This document shows, piece after piece, positions 7,488 through 15,702 of a stretch of 64,000 nt of DNA. Below the pieces are notes generated by a model. It saw nothing but the letters and a program-made list of their open reading frames with translations. It did no database searches and had not been told where the DNA came from. This DNA comes from Halosimplex pelagicum. Its GTDB lineage: Archaea; Halobacteriota; Halobacteria; Halobacteriales; Haloarculaceae. Each line of letters opens with the position of its first letter. Positions within the stretch are counted from its first letter, which is position 1. The DNA lies in NCBI RefSeq assembly GCF_013415905.1, contig NZ_CP058909.1, positions 3,286,001 to 3,350,000 on the forward strand. The letters run 5' to 3'. The translations under genes and the position numbers were made by a program.

Positions 7488-8293
7488 GGGTCGGTGGGAA
7501 TCGCGAGGGGGCTATCGACCGATTCGGGGTCGGCCCCCATACATCGTGCGATGTCGGCGACCGACTTCATCTCGAAGGCGAAGTAGTCGGCGGGGACGGC
7601 GTCGACGACGCGCTGGTAGTCGGGGAGCGGCTCGTGGTCGTCGGCGCTGCCGTCGTTGTCCGAGAGGTGACACACCTGAATGCGGTCGCCGAAGCGGTCG
7701 ACGAAGTCCCGCCAGTGGTAGCCGTTGACCTTGGCGTGGCCCACGTCGAGCGTGACGCCGAGGTACTCGGGGGCGACCGCCACCTCGTCGAGCATCGCTT
7801 CGAGGTCGTCGGGGGTCGTGGTGTAGCGGCGCTTCTCGTCGTCGACGGGCTGGTTCTCCAGGCAGAGCGGGACGCCGACGAGCTGGGCGTACTGGGCGCA
7901 CTCGGCGAGCGAGCGGTGGGCGTGCTCGCGGGCCGTCTCGCGGACCCACTCGGGGTAGCGGGTCGGGACCGACCCGCCGTGGACGACGACCGCGCCGGCG
8001 TCGGCCGCCGCGGCGTCGTCGATGGTGCGCTTGACCTGGTCGACCGACGCCTCGCGGACGGCGTCGTTGAAACTGCCCATGTTCCAGTCGCGGAACGGGG
8101 CGTGGTAGGTGACGGTCACGTCATGCTCGTCAGCGATCTCGCCGACCGTCTCGGGGTCTGGGGCGTCCGGATGGCCGTGGAGGTACTCCCGCTTGAGTTC
8201 GAGATGGGAGAGGCCCAGGTCGTCGAGGTAGGCGACGAACTCCGCGACGGTGGCGCCGAAGCGCACGTCCATGGCCGCGCCGACGGAGTTCAT
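7484..8293 (-). CDS. TIM-barrel sugar-phosphate isomerase/endonuclease-like protein in phn operon (269 aa)
   Basis: Xylose-isomerase-like TIM barrel (AP endonuclease 2 family). Recognisable strand ends include SHLELKREY, VTYHAPFRDWN, AVVVHGGS, CLENQP, VTLDVGHAKV, QVCHLSDNDG and YFAFEMK. His, Glu and Asp residues at these ends fit a metal site. The ATG at 8293 overlaps the phnM stop by 4 bp; a second in-frame ATG lies 7 codons on. Members act on ketoses, inositols or abasic DNA. Its place directly after phnM suggests it handles the 5-phosphoribosyl 1-phosphate or cyclic phosphate formed from phosphonates. That role is inferred and not shown by the sequence. Confidence 0.82.
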   Translation of the reverse strand: MNSVGAAMDVRFGATVAEFVAYLDDLGLSHLELKREYLHGHPDAPDPETVGEIADEHDVTVTYHAPFRDWNMGSFNDAVREASVDQVKRTIDDAAAADAGAVVVHGGSVPTRYPEWVRETAREHAHRSLAECAQYAQLVGVPLCLENQPVDDEKRRYTTTPDDLEAMLDEVAVAPEYLGVTLDVGHAKVNGYHWRDFVDRFGDRIQVCHLSDNDGSADDHEPLPDYQRVVDAVPADYFAFEMKSVADIARCMGADPESVDSPLAIPTDP

Positions 8294-9468
8294 CGCGAGC
8301 CCTCCGCGCGGTAGACGGGGTCGCCGGCGACGAACGCGCGGCGCACGGTCGGCGAGGGGTCGCGGTCGACGAGCACGAGGTCGGCGCGGGCGCCCGTCTC
8401 GATCCGGCCGCGGTCGGAGAGGCCGACGGCCGCGGCGGGGTCGGCCGTGACGCGGGCGACCCGTTCCGGGAGCGGTTCGCCGGTGTCGACGAACGCGCCG
8501 GCGAGCATCGACGGCGGGTGGTAGTCGGCGACGAGCGCGTCGACGACGCCGGCGTCGATGGCCGCGGCGGTCTCGAGGTTGCCCCACTGGCTCTCGCCGC
8601 GGACGAGGTTCGGCGCGCCCATCGCGACCGTCATCCCGAGGTCGGCGGCGCGTTCGGCCGTCTCCATGGTGATCGGGTACTCGGTCACGTCGACGCCGGT
8701 CTCGGCCAGGCGCTCGACCTCGGCGGGGTCCTCGTCGTCGTGGGAGGCGGTGACGGCGCCGGCGTCGTGCGCTCGCTCGACCACGCGCTCGACGCGGTCG
8801 CGGAGCGTCGCCATCTCGACGTCGCCGCGCTCGGCGATCATCTCCTCGGCCTCCTCGACGGTGTGGTCGCCGGAGTCGCGGTAGTACTCCATGAACGCCT
8901 CCTGGTCGCGGAACTGCCCCTTGCCGGGGATGTGACTCATCACCGAGACCAGGTCGGCGTGGCCGGCGTCGACCACGTCGAGGACCGCCTCGACGCACTC
9001 GGCCTGGGTGACCTCGCAGCGGGCGTGGATCCGGTGGTCGGCCATCAGGTCGTCGGTGGACTCGACGGCCGCGGTGAGTTCCGCGCCCAGCTCCGGCGAG
9101 CGGTCCGAGTCGGGGTCGGTCTCGAAGGAGATGGCGTGGAACTTCGTCGTGATCCCGGCGGCGAGGTTCGAGCGGTCCGCCGCCGCGAGGGCCATGTGCG
9201 TGTCCATGCGCGCGCCCGACCGGGGATGGAGATGGGACTCGATGTCGTCGCCGTGGAGGTCGACGAGGCCCGGAAGGAGGAACCGGCCGTCGGCGGCGAC
9301 GGCGACGGCCCCGTCGGTGTCCACCTCGCCCACGTCGACGATCCGGTCGCCCTCGACCCGGACGCCGCCGTCGACGACCGCGTCGGGCGTGACGACGCGA
9401 GCGCCGGTGACGGCGAACGCCGTCGCCTCGTCCGCGGCCGCCGCGACCGACTCGGCGGTGGGGCTCAC
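8290..9468 (-). CDS. phnM: Alpha-D-ribose 1-methylphosphonate 5-triphosphate diphosphatase PhnM (392 aa)
   Basis: Amidohydrolase-superfamily enzyme that removes pyrophosphate from alkylphosphonate ribose triphosphate before C-P bond cleavage. Near the N-terminus the metal motif LVDLHGDDIESHLHPRSG is diagnostic of PhnM. Other landmarks are TTKFHAISF, SVMSHIPGKGQFRD, TASHDDEDP and the C-terminal VADYHPPSML. The GTG at 9468 is chosen because it overlaps the phnL stop by 4 bp (GTGA), whereas the longer upstream frame lies inside phnL. The length fits the family. It is the fourth gene from the distal end of the minus-strand phn operon. Confidence 0.95.
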   Translation of the reverse strand: MSPTAESVAAAADEATAFAVTGARVVTPDAVVDGGVRVEGDRIVDVGEVDTDGAVAVAADGRFLLPGLVDLHGDDIESHLHPRSGARMDTHMALAAADRSNLAAGITTKFHAISFETDPDSDRSPELGAELTAAVESTDDLMADHRIHARCEVTQAECVEAVLDVVDAGHADLVSVMSHIPGKGQFRDQEAFMEYYRDSGDHTVEEAEEMIAERGDVEMATLRDRVERVVERAHDAGAVTASHDDEDPAEVERLAETGVDVTEYPITMETAERAADLGMTVAMGAPNLVRGESQWGNLETAAAIDAGVVDALVADYHPPSMLAGAFVDTGEPLPERVARVTADPAAAVGLSDRGRIETGARADLVLVDRDPSPTVRRAFVAGDPVYRAEGSR

Positions 9469-10196
9469 GCCACCACCTCCCCGGAGAACTCCGCGACCGG
9501 AACCACGCGCTGGAGCCGTCCGCCGTCGAGGACGGCGACGCGGTCGGCGACCGACTCGACGACTTCGCGGTCGTGGAAGACGCCGATCACGGTCGTCTGC
9601 TCGCCGGTCGCGGTCGAGAGCAGGTCGACGGCCGCCGCGCGCGTCTCGGGGTCGAGCGCGCTCGTCGGCTCGTCGAGCAACAGCAGGTCGGGCTCGGGCG
9701 CGAGCGCTTGCGCGAGGTTCACCCGCTGGCGCTCGCCGCCGGAGAAGGTCGCCGGGTAGGCGTCCCACAGCTCCTCGGGGAGCCCGAGCGCGTCGAGCAG
9801 TTCCCGGGCGCGCTCGCGGGCCGCTTCGGGGTCGGTCCCACGCTCGCGCAGCGGCCGCGACACTACGTCGACCGCGGGGACGCGGGGGATCTCGTCGAGG
9901 AACTGCGACGTGTAGCCGACGGCCGAATCGCGCAGGGCCATCACGGTCCGGTCGTCGCAGGTCGCGAGATCCACGTCTTCGGGGTGGTATCGGGCCGACC
10001 CGTCGGTCGGGTCGTACGTGCGGTAGAGGCACTTCAGCAGCGAGGACTTCCCGCTGCCGGACTCGCCGACGACGGCGAGGAACTCGCCGCGGCGGACGGC
10101 GAACGATACGTCGTCTAACCCGACGACCCGCTTGTCGCCGAGCGCGTGCATGTCGAAGGTCTTCGAGAGCCCCTCGACGGTGAGAACGGCTGTCAT
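9465..10196 (-). CDS. phnL: C-P lyase ABC-type ATPase subunit PhnL (243 aa)
   Basis: ABC ATPase of the C-P lyase core complex; it is not a transporter ATPase. Walker A is GESGSGKSS (from residue 44), the signature is FSGGERQRV, Walker B is LLLLDEPTSALD and the H-loop region is VIGVFHD. PhnL-type features include the RGEFLAVVGESGSGKSSLLKC stretch and the downstream LYRTYDPTDGSARY. The ATG at 10196 overlaps the phnK stop (ATGA), which supports this start. In E. coli PhnK binds the PhnGHIJ core and PhnL is needed for phosphonate use. The same is expected here. Confidence 0.93.
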   Translation of the reverse strand: MTAVLTVEGLSKTFDMHALGDKRVVGLDDVSFAVRRGEFLAVVGESGSGKSSLLKCLYRTYDPTDGSARYHPEDVDLATCDDRTVMALRDSAVGYTSQFLDEIPRVPAVDVVSRPLRERGTDPEAARERARELLDALGLPEELWDAYPATFSGGERQRVNLAQALAPEPDLLLLDEPTSALDPETRAAAVDLLSTATGEQTTVIGVFHDREVVESVADRVAVLDGGRLQRVVPVAEFSGEVVA

Positions 10197-11023
10197 ATGA
10201 CCGAATTGATGAGGGTCTGGGTGTACTCGTGGTGCGGGTCTTCCATGACGCGGTCCGTCAGGCCAGTCTCGACGACGCGGCCGTGGCGCATAACCAGCGT
10301 CCGGTCGGCGAGCAGTCGGACGACGCCCAGGTCGTGGCTCACGACGACGGCGGCCACGCCCTCCTCGCGCTGGATGCGCCGGAACATGTCGAGGACGCGC
10401 GCCTGGACGCTCACGTCCAGCCCGGTCGTCGGCTCGTCGAGGATCACGACCTCGGGGTCCGTGGCGAGCGCGCGGGCGATCTGCACCCGGCGCTGCATCC
10501 CGCCGCTGTAGGTCTCGGCGGGGTCGTCCATCCGGTCGACCGGGATCTCCGTCTCCGCGTAGAGGTCGCGGACGCGCTCGCGCACGTCGCCGAACGACCG
10601 CTCGCCCGCCGCGAGCAGTTTCTCGGCGACGTTGCCGCCGCCGGTGAACTCCAGGTTCAGCCCGTCGCGGATGTGCTGGTGGACGAGCCCGATCTCGCCC
10701 GTCCGCAGGCGGTGGCGCGTCTCGTAGTCGGCGTCCAGCAGGTTCCCCTCCTGGCCGCGCAGGCGCACGTCGCCCGCCGTGGTCGCGTCGGCGTTCCGTT
10801 CGAGCGCGAGCAGTTCGGCGACGCTGGACTTGCCCGAGCCCGACTCGCCGACGATGCCGAGCACCTCGCCGGGCTCGACGTCGAGCGACACGTCGGCGCA
10901 GGCGACGACCGCGCCGCAGACGGGACACTGGTTCGTCCCGGCGTCGTCGCCGGTGCGCTCGACGCACTCGCCGCAGGCGTCGCCGTAGACCGTCTCCAGG
11001 CCCGTCGCGTTGAGGAGCGTCAC
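10193..11023 (-). CDS. phnK: C-P lyase ABC-type ATPase subunit PhnK with CxxC/CxxC insertion (276 aa)
   Basis: ABC ATPase that docks on the PhnGHIJ core. Walker A is GESGSGKSS (residues 59-67), the signature is YSGGMQRRV (172-180), and Walker B is VVILDEPTTGLD (192-203). Between the first beta strand and Walker A there is an insertion carrying CGEC (17-20) and CPVC (33-36), a zinc-ribbon-like pattern not present in the E. coli protein. The GTG at 11023 overlaps the phnJ stop by 4 bp. The insertion could add a metal-binding knob on the face that contacts the core complex, which is inference. Otherwise the protein has normal length plus this loop. Confidence 0.93.
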   Translation of the reverse strand: MTLLNATGLETVYGDACGECVERTGDDAGTNQCPVCGAVVACADVSLDVEPGEVLGIVGESGSGKSSVAELLALERNADATTAGDVRLRGQEGNLLDADYETRHRLRTGEIGLVHQHIRDGLNLEFTGGGNVAEKLLAAGERSFGDVRERVRDLYAETEIPVDRMDDPAETYSGGMQRRVQIARALATDPEVVILDEPTTGLDVSVQARVLDMFRRIQREEGVAAVVVSHDLGVVRLLADRTLVMRHGRVVETGLTDRVMEDPHHEYTQTLINSVI

Positions 11024-12153
11024 GCCGACTCACCTCCCGAATTGGCGGCCGATTCTCCGCCGTTCGCGTCCTCGGCGGGCGCCTCTCCGGCGTTCGCGCC
11101 TTCCGGACCCTCGTCGAACGGCGGGCCGCCGGGCGTTCCCGGTCCCCAGTTGACGCCCGACCGATCGAGGTGGTGGTCCTTCGCGAGCGCCGAGTCGTCT
11201 TGCCGTTTCAGACAGAAGCTCGTGTCGTTGCAGACGTACAGCCGCTCCCCCTCGTCGGTCTCAATTTCGGTGAGGTACGTGTCCGTCGAGCCGCACGAGC
11301 GACAGGACTCCTCGGGGAACCGCTCGACCTGGAAGGATTTGTCCTCGAAGGCGAGCGGCTCGACCTCCGTGTGGGGCGGGACGGCGTAGATGCGCGCCTC
11401 GCGCCCGGCGGCGAAGACGAAGAGGTTGTCCGCGTCGTCGAGCTTCGGCACGTCCCAGCGCGGGATGGGCGAGGGGTCCATCAGGTAGCGGCCGGCGACC
11501 ATTGTCGGGTAACGGCTGGCGATCTGGATCTCGCCCCACTCGACGACGTTCTCGTAGAGGTGGACCCACATCTTCCCGTAGTTGGCGTGGGCGTGCCGGC
11601 GGCGGTTGGCCGCGTCCGAGGAGTCGACCTTCCGGAGCGCGTCGGTGATCGGGACCTGGAGGACGACGATCTGCTCGTCGGTCAGCACTTCCTCGGGGAT
11701 GCGGTGGCGAGTCTGGACCACGTCGGCCTCGGTGGTGTCCGTGGTGGTTTCGACGTTCGCCGTCGTCTCGGCGAGCCGGCGGATGTTGGCGGCGTTGACG
11801 CTCTCGTCGCTCCCCTGGTCGATGACCTTGAACGCGTCGTCGGGGCCGAGCAGCGACAGGGAGGCCTGGATGCCGCCGGTGCCCCAGCCGCGCGCGAGCG
11901 GCATCGGGCGCGAGGCGAACGGGACCTGGTGGCCGGGGATCGCGATCCCCTTCAGGACCGCGCGGCGCACCTCCCGCTTCGTGTGCTCGTCGAGGTACGC
12001 GTAGTTGTACCCCGACAGCCCCTCGCCCGAGAGGTCGTCGACGGCGTCGGCGACCGTGGGCGCCGAGACCGCTTCGCCGACGGGTTCACCGGCGGCGGAC
12101 GCGTCGTCGTCTTCGGCTATCGCGGCGGTCGGTTCGGCGTCGCGATCAGTCAT
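11020..12153 (-). CDS. phnJ: Alpha-D-ribose 1-methylphosphonate 5-phosphate C-P lyase PhnJ (377 aa)
   Basis: Radical-SAM-dependent enzyme that cleaves the carbon-phosphorus bond. The N-terminal core SGYNYAYLDEHTKREVRRA and the block GWGTGGIQ match PhnJ closely. The iron-sulfur ligands lie near the C-terminus as CxxC-x20-C (Cys284, Cys287, Cys308), with a further Cys314 at the spacing of the catalytic Cys in E. coli PhnJ. Compared with the roughly 280-residue bacterial enzyme it has about 45 extra acidic residues at the start and a Gly/Ala/Glu-rich tail of about 40 residues. The ATG at 12153 overlaps phnI by 8 bp. It is the central gene of the phn operon. Confidence 0.96.
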   Translation of the reverse strand: MTDRDAEPTAAIAEDDDASAAGEPVGEAVSAPTVADAVDDLSGEGLSGYNYAYLDEHTKREVRRAVLKGIAIPGHQVPFASRPMPLARGWGTGGIQASLSLLGPDDAFKVIDQGSDESVNAANIRRLAETTANVETTTDTTEADVVQTRHRIPEEVLTDEQIVVLQVPITDALRKVDSSDAANRRRHAHANYGKMWVHLYENVVEWGEIQIASRYPTMVAGRYLMDPSPIPRWDVPKLDDADNLFVFAAGREARIYAVPPHTEVEPLAFEDKSFQVERFPEESCRSCGSTDTYLTEIETDEGERLYVCNDTSFCLKRQDDSALAKDHHLDRSGVNWGPGTPGGPPFDEGPEGANAGEAPAEDANGGESAANSGGESA

Positions 12154-13342
12154 CGTCGCCTCCCGTGGCCGCCACCGGTTCGTCGGTCTCCGGCTGGGTC
12201 TCCTCGTCGGATGCTCCGCCGGTACCGTCGCCGTCGGACTCGGAACTCCCCTCGCCTCGCTCCCGGATCGCGCGGATGCGGTCGAGGATGCTCTGGAAGG
12301 TGACGTAGTGGGGGAGTTTGAGGTGTTCGATGAAGCCAAAGGAGTCCATCCCGTCGACGTTGTCGAGAACGAACTCGGGGTCCTCGGCGGGCTCGTCGGC
12401 GCCGTCGAGCTGGATCGAGGCGTCGAGGATGGTCATCGCGATGGCCTTGCGCTCGTTGCGGCCGAAGGATAGTCCGTAGCCGAAGGCGAACTGCGGGTCC
12501 GACCGCTTCTCGTAGACCGGGGCGGCCGCCTCGGATTCGGTCACCTCGGCGTCGGTCACGCGGACCGCGTCGCCGGTGTAGGGGTGGGTGATCCGCACGG
12601 GGAGCTTCCCGACGCGTACCTCCGCGAGCGTCGGGTGGACCTGGCCGTAGCCGCGCATCGCCGAGTAGCCCAGCGCGGTCACGGCGCCCGTCTCGCCGCG
12701 GGCGAGTTCCTGGAGCACCTCGTCGCGGTCGGGCGGGTGGGTGACCGGCTCGCGCGTCGTGTCCGCCGGCTCCCCGTACTCGTCGTCGGTCCCGCCGTCC
12801 GCGCCGTCGTCGGCCTCCTCCGGATCGTGGACGAGGCCGTCCTCGCGGAGGACATCCATGACGTTCCGCACGGTCGTCGGCTCGCCGTCGGGGAGGTCCC
12901 AGTCGGCGGTCGGGTCTTCGGAACTATCGCCCGCTTCGCCGTCGAGGTCGAAGTCGAGCAGGCGCTGGGTGTAGTCCTTCGTCGGGCCGAGGATCTGGCC
13001 GCCGGGCACGTCCTTGTAGGCGGGGGAGACCCGCCGGGTCGCGAACAGTTCGTCGGGGTCGACCGGTTCGGTCTCCTCCCACCGTTCGAGCGTCGAGCGG
13101 TAGGCCCGCAGGAGGAAGGCGGCCTCGACGGTGTCGCCCTGGGCTTGCTTGACCGCGAGCGCGGCGAGCCGCGGGGCGTAGAGCCCGCCCTCGCTCATCG
13201 CCTGGGCGGTGAGCCGGGAGAGCTGGTCGTCCAGTTGCTCGACCGACAGCGTCTCGGAGTCGCCGTCGAGTCGCTGCTTCTCGAAGAGGTCCTCGGCGCG
13301 ACCGATGATCTCCTCGCCGGCAGTGACCGCGACGTACCCCAT
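12146..13342 (-). CDS. phnI: C-P lyase core subunit PhnI (398 aa)
   Basis: Core subunit that, in E. coli, catalyses transfer of the phosphonate to ribose triphosphate together with PhnG, PhnH and PhnL. Landmarks are the N-terminal MGYVAVTAGEEIIGRAE, the conserved RLTAQAMSEGGLYAPRLAAL, the motif QGDTVEAAFLLRAYRST, and the C-terminal QFAFGYGLSFGRNERKAIAM. It is longer than the bacterial form because of an acidic insertion near the middle (about residues 150-200) and an acidic Ser/Gly-rich tail, both typical of halophilic adaptation. The ATG at 13342 abuts the phnH stop with no gap. Confidence 0.95.
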   Translation of the reverse strand: MGYVAVTAGEEIIGRAEDLFEKQRLDGDSETLSVEQLDDQLSRLTAQAMSEGGLYAPRLAALAVKQAQGDTVEAAFLLRAYRSTLERWEETEPVDPDELFATRRVSPAYKDVPGGQILGPTKDYTQRLLDFDLDGEAGDSSEDPTADWDLPDGEPTTVRNVMDVLREDGLVHDPEEADDGADGGTDDEYGEPADTTREPVTHPPDRDEVLQELARGETGAVTALGYSAMRGYGQVHPTLAEVRVGKLPVRITHPYTGDAVRVTDAEVTESEAAAPVYEKRSDPQFAFGYGLSFGRNERKAIAMTILDASIQLDGADEPAEDPEFVLDNVDGMDSFGFIEHLKLPHYVTFQSILDRIRAIRERGEGSSESDGDGTGGASDEETQPETDEPVAATGGDDD

Positions 13343-13894
13343 CTACAGCACCTCCAGCTCGTTCGACCGTGGGACCGCTGCGACGCGCTCACCGGCCGCG
13401 AAGTACGCGTCGACGCCGCGGGGATACGTCGACTGGGCCTCACTGAGCCGTTCGAGCTCGCCGGTGGGGAGACCGACGCCGAAGCGCCGGGCGCCGTCGA
13501 CGCCGGGACCGGTGAGTTCGACGCCCGTGAGGCCGGGGTCGTCGGCCGCGCCGAGGTCGTCGACGCGGTAGACGACGGTCGCGCCCTCGCTCGGTTCGAC
13601 GAGCGTGCCGCGGTCGCACTCGCGCACGTCCCAGTCGGGGCGCCCGCGGGCGTGGACCACGTCGGCGCTCGTCGGCGACGCCGCGTCGAGTCGGCCCTGG
13701 TTCTCCAGGGCCTCGCGGAGCCGCTCGTCCGGCGTCCACGTCGTCACCTCGTGGTCGACGAGGGTGGCGACGAGCGCGTGGTCGGCGGGGTCGGTGGCAA
13801 CGGAGACGACGGTACCGGGGCGGCTCGTCGCGTCGCAGAGCGCCCGGAAGGTCTCGCGCGTGTCGTGGACGGGGTCGAGTCCGAGCGCCCTCAC
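13343..13894 (-). CDS. phnH: C-P lyase core subunit PhnH (183 aa)
   Basis: Subunit of the PhnGHIJ complex, with a fold related to PLP enzymes but no known cofactor. The N-terminus (ALGLDPVHDTRETFRALCDA, then SRPGTVVSV) aligns well with the start of bacterial PhnH. The GTG at 13894 was chosen because it overlaps the phnG stop by 4 bp and gives the family's usual length. An ATG further upstream at 13948 would add 18 basic residues lying inside phnG. The stop TAG abuts phnI, so translational coupling through the whole operon is likely. Confidence 0.9.
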   Translation of the reverse strand: MRALGLDPVHDTRETFRALCDATSRPGTVVSVATDPADHALVATLVDHEVTTWTPDERLREALENQGRLDAASPTSADVVHARGRPDWDVRECDRGTLVEPSEGATVVYRVDDLGAADDPGLTGVELTGPGVDGARRFGVGLPTGELERLSEAQSTYPRGVDAYFAAGERVAAVPRSNELEVL

Positions 13895-14334
13895 AGGTCG
13901 TCCTCCATCGTCTCGAACTCGACGGTCGTGTGGCGGCTCTCGGCCCACTCGCGGCGGCGCTCGTCCTCGTGGGCGTCGGCCGTCCGCGACAGCGCGTCGA
14001 CGACCTCCTCGGTGACGGCGTGGTCGGCGGCGACGGCGGCGTCGACGACGGCGCCCGCGAAGGCGGCGCGTTCGGCCTTGCCCGGGATCATCGCGAACCC
14101 GCGCGCGCCGTCGAGCGAGACTTCGGCCGGCGTCGCGACGACTTCCCCGAGGTTGAACGGGCGGCGCTCGACGGGCTCGCGGACCCGCTGCATGACGAGC
14201 TGCGGGCGCGGCTCCTGGAGCACCCGCAGATCGGGCTCCTCGGCGAGCACCGAGTCGGCGAATCGTTCGAGGACATCGCCGTCGGTCGCGGCGATCAGTT
14301 CGAAGCGGTCCGACCGGTCGTGTGGATCGTCCAT
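13891..14334 (-). CDS. phnG: C-P lyase core subunit PhnG (147 aa)
   Basis: First gene of the minus-strand C-P lyase operon and a member of the PhnGHIJ core. The conserved portion is PQLVMQRVREPVERRPFNLGEV followed by SLDGARGFAMIPGKAERAAF, matching the PhnG family. Length is normal. A short acidic N-terminus and an Arg/Glu-rich C-terminal helix flank it. The upstream 215-bp region is shared with the divergent phnD promoter. On the minus strand an A/T-richer patch around 14365-14372 is the best promoter candidate. Phosphate-starvation control is expected but not proven by the sequence. Confidence 0.92.
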   Translation of the reverse strand: MDDPHDRSDRFELIAATDGDVLERFADSVLAEEPDLRVLQEPRPQLVMQRVREPVERRPFNLGEVVATPAEVSLDGARGFAMIPGKAERAAFAGAVVDAAVAADHAVTEEVVDALSRTADAHEDERRREWAESRHTTVEFETMEDDL

Positions 14335-14549
14335 GTGATCGGTCCGACCAAGCGAAACGGGTCGGGTAAGTGTTCGCTGGGTACTCTCTATTCCTCGCGT
14401 CCGTCCGCGGTCGTACCCACCTCCCGTCTCGTCGAGTACGGACCGGTACGGACCGCAGTGAGCCGGGACGGGGCTCCAGCGTCGTCCGTCGGCGGCTCCG
14501 GACTCTACGCAGCCAACGGTTATTTCTCCCCCAGAATGGCGTTCAGGTG
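14335..14549. promoter_or_regulatory. Divergent promoter region between phnG and phnD
   Basis: This 215-bp intergenic region must drive both the C-P lyase operon (left) and phnDCE (right). A T/A-rich box GGTTATTTC near 14518-14526 lies about 25-30 bp before the phnD ATG and fits a haloarchaeal TATA element giving a short leader. On the other strand the sequence around 14360-14372 is the least G+C-rich. I see no clear riboswitch or strong palindrome here. Confidence 0.55.
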
Positions 14550-15668
14550 ATGTCAGATCAGAATTGCGGCCAGGGATCTACAGGGACGGGTTCGACAGGT
14601 AACGGTCGAGTGGGTCGGCGGCAGTTCCTGACCGGCGGCGCGTCGAGCGTCGCCGCGCTCGTGGCGCTGTCGGGCTGTACCAGTTCGTCGGGGGCGGGCG
14701 GCACCGATGGCGGCTCCTCCGACGGCGGGAGCGGGTCGGGCGGCTCGACGGACACCGACTCCGGGGGCGGCGCGGTCGTCGGCACGCCCGGACCGAACGC
14801 CGAGGAGATCACGATGGTGCTGACGCCGGGCACGCCCAGCGACGCCAAGCGGCGCTACATGCCGATGAAGAACCTCATCGAGGGGGAGGTCGACGGCGTC
14901 GACATCACGATGCGGGTCCCGCTGAACTACTCGGCGATCCGCCCGGCGCTCCAGAGCGAACAGGCCGAGATCGGCATGGACGACGTGACGCTGATCTCCA
15001 ACCCCGACATCATGGACGTGTACGGGACGACCGTCACCGGCGGGTCGGCGTTCTACTTCTCCATCATGCTGACCCAGCCGGACTCCGACGTGGAAGGACC
15101 CACTGACGTGCAGGGGAAGAAGTGGGCGTTCGCCGACCGCCTGTCGACGAGCGGGTCGATCTTCGCCCTCTACGCGCTGCAGGAGGCGGGGCTCGACATC
15201 GGCGACGCCCCGACCGGCGACCCCGTCGACTTCGAGGGGAGCTGGACGGACCACAACCAGGCGATAAAGCGCGTCGCGAACGACAAGGCCATCGGCGCGA
15301 CCACCTGGGGCGGCAACGGCCTGCCGCACATCCCCGAGAAGTACGAGTCCGACTTCCCGGACCGGGTCAAGAACAAGAGCTCCTTCCTCGACACCATCGA
15401 CACGGAGGAGCCGAAGCTCCGCCCGGTCTGGTTCTCGTTCCCGATCCCGAAACAGCCGGTCTACGCGCGCAAGACGTGGGACTCGGACAAGAAGGAGGAG
15501 ATCGGGGAGGTGCTGGTCAACTCCGACAAGGAGCTGATCCAGCAGTACTACCCGAGCGACTACAACGAGGAGGAGCTGCCGTTCACGACGCTGCAGGACA
15601 CCGACATGGAGACCTACCAGCCGGTGATCAAGCGGATGAACGCCGTCGGGATCGACCCCGCGGCCTGA
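14550..15668 (+). CDS. phnD: Phosphonate ABC transporter substrate-binding lipoprotein PhnD (372 aa)
   Basis: Tat-exported, lipid-anchored solute-binding protein for phosphonates or phosphate-like ligands. The twin-arginine motif RRQFLTGG (Arg23-Arg24) precedes a hydrophobic stretch and the lipobox LSGC (Cys43), followed by a Gly/Ser/Asp spacer. The mature domain has PhnD-type sequence with an EEITMVLTPGTPSDAKRRYM start and segments such as VQGKKWAFADRLSTSGS. The ATG at 14550 is chosen because it places the Tat motif close to the N-terminus. phnC follows after 34 bp and phnE after that, so the three genes form one importer operon. Confidence 0.9.
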   Translation: MSDQNCGQGSTGTGSTGNGRVGRRQFLTGGASSVAALVALSGCTSSSGAGGTDGGSSDGGSGSGGSTDTDSGGGAVVGTPGPNAEEITMVLTPGTPSDAKRRYMPMKNLIEGEVDGVDITMRVPLNYSAIRPALQSEQAEIGMDDVTLISNPDIMDVYGTTVTGGSAFYFSIMLTQPDSDVEGPTDVQGKKWAFADRLSTSGSIFALYALQEAGLDIGDAPTGDPVDFEGSWTDHNQAIKRVANDKAIGATTWGGNGLPHIPEKYESDFPDRVKNKSSFLDTIDTEEPKLRPVWFSFPIPKQPVYARKTWDSDKKEEIGEVLVNSDKELIQQYYPSDYNEEELPFTTLQDTDMETYQPVIKRMNAVGIDPAA

Positions 15669-15702
15669 CCGACGCCACCGGCCACACCACTTCTATTCAG
15701 CA

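Noticed and set aside
8290..10032. 580-aa minus-strand frame joining phnM to an Arg/Pro-rich N-terminal extension
   Set aside because: The N-terminal third is the out-of-frame shadow of phnL. The GTG at 9468 overlapping the phnL stop gives a normal PhnM.
9465..11033. 522-aa frame suggesting a fused double ABC ATPase
   Set aside because: The first half is the shadow of phnK in another frame. The real PhnL starts at 10196.
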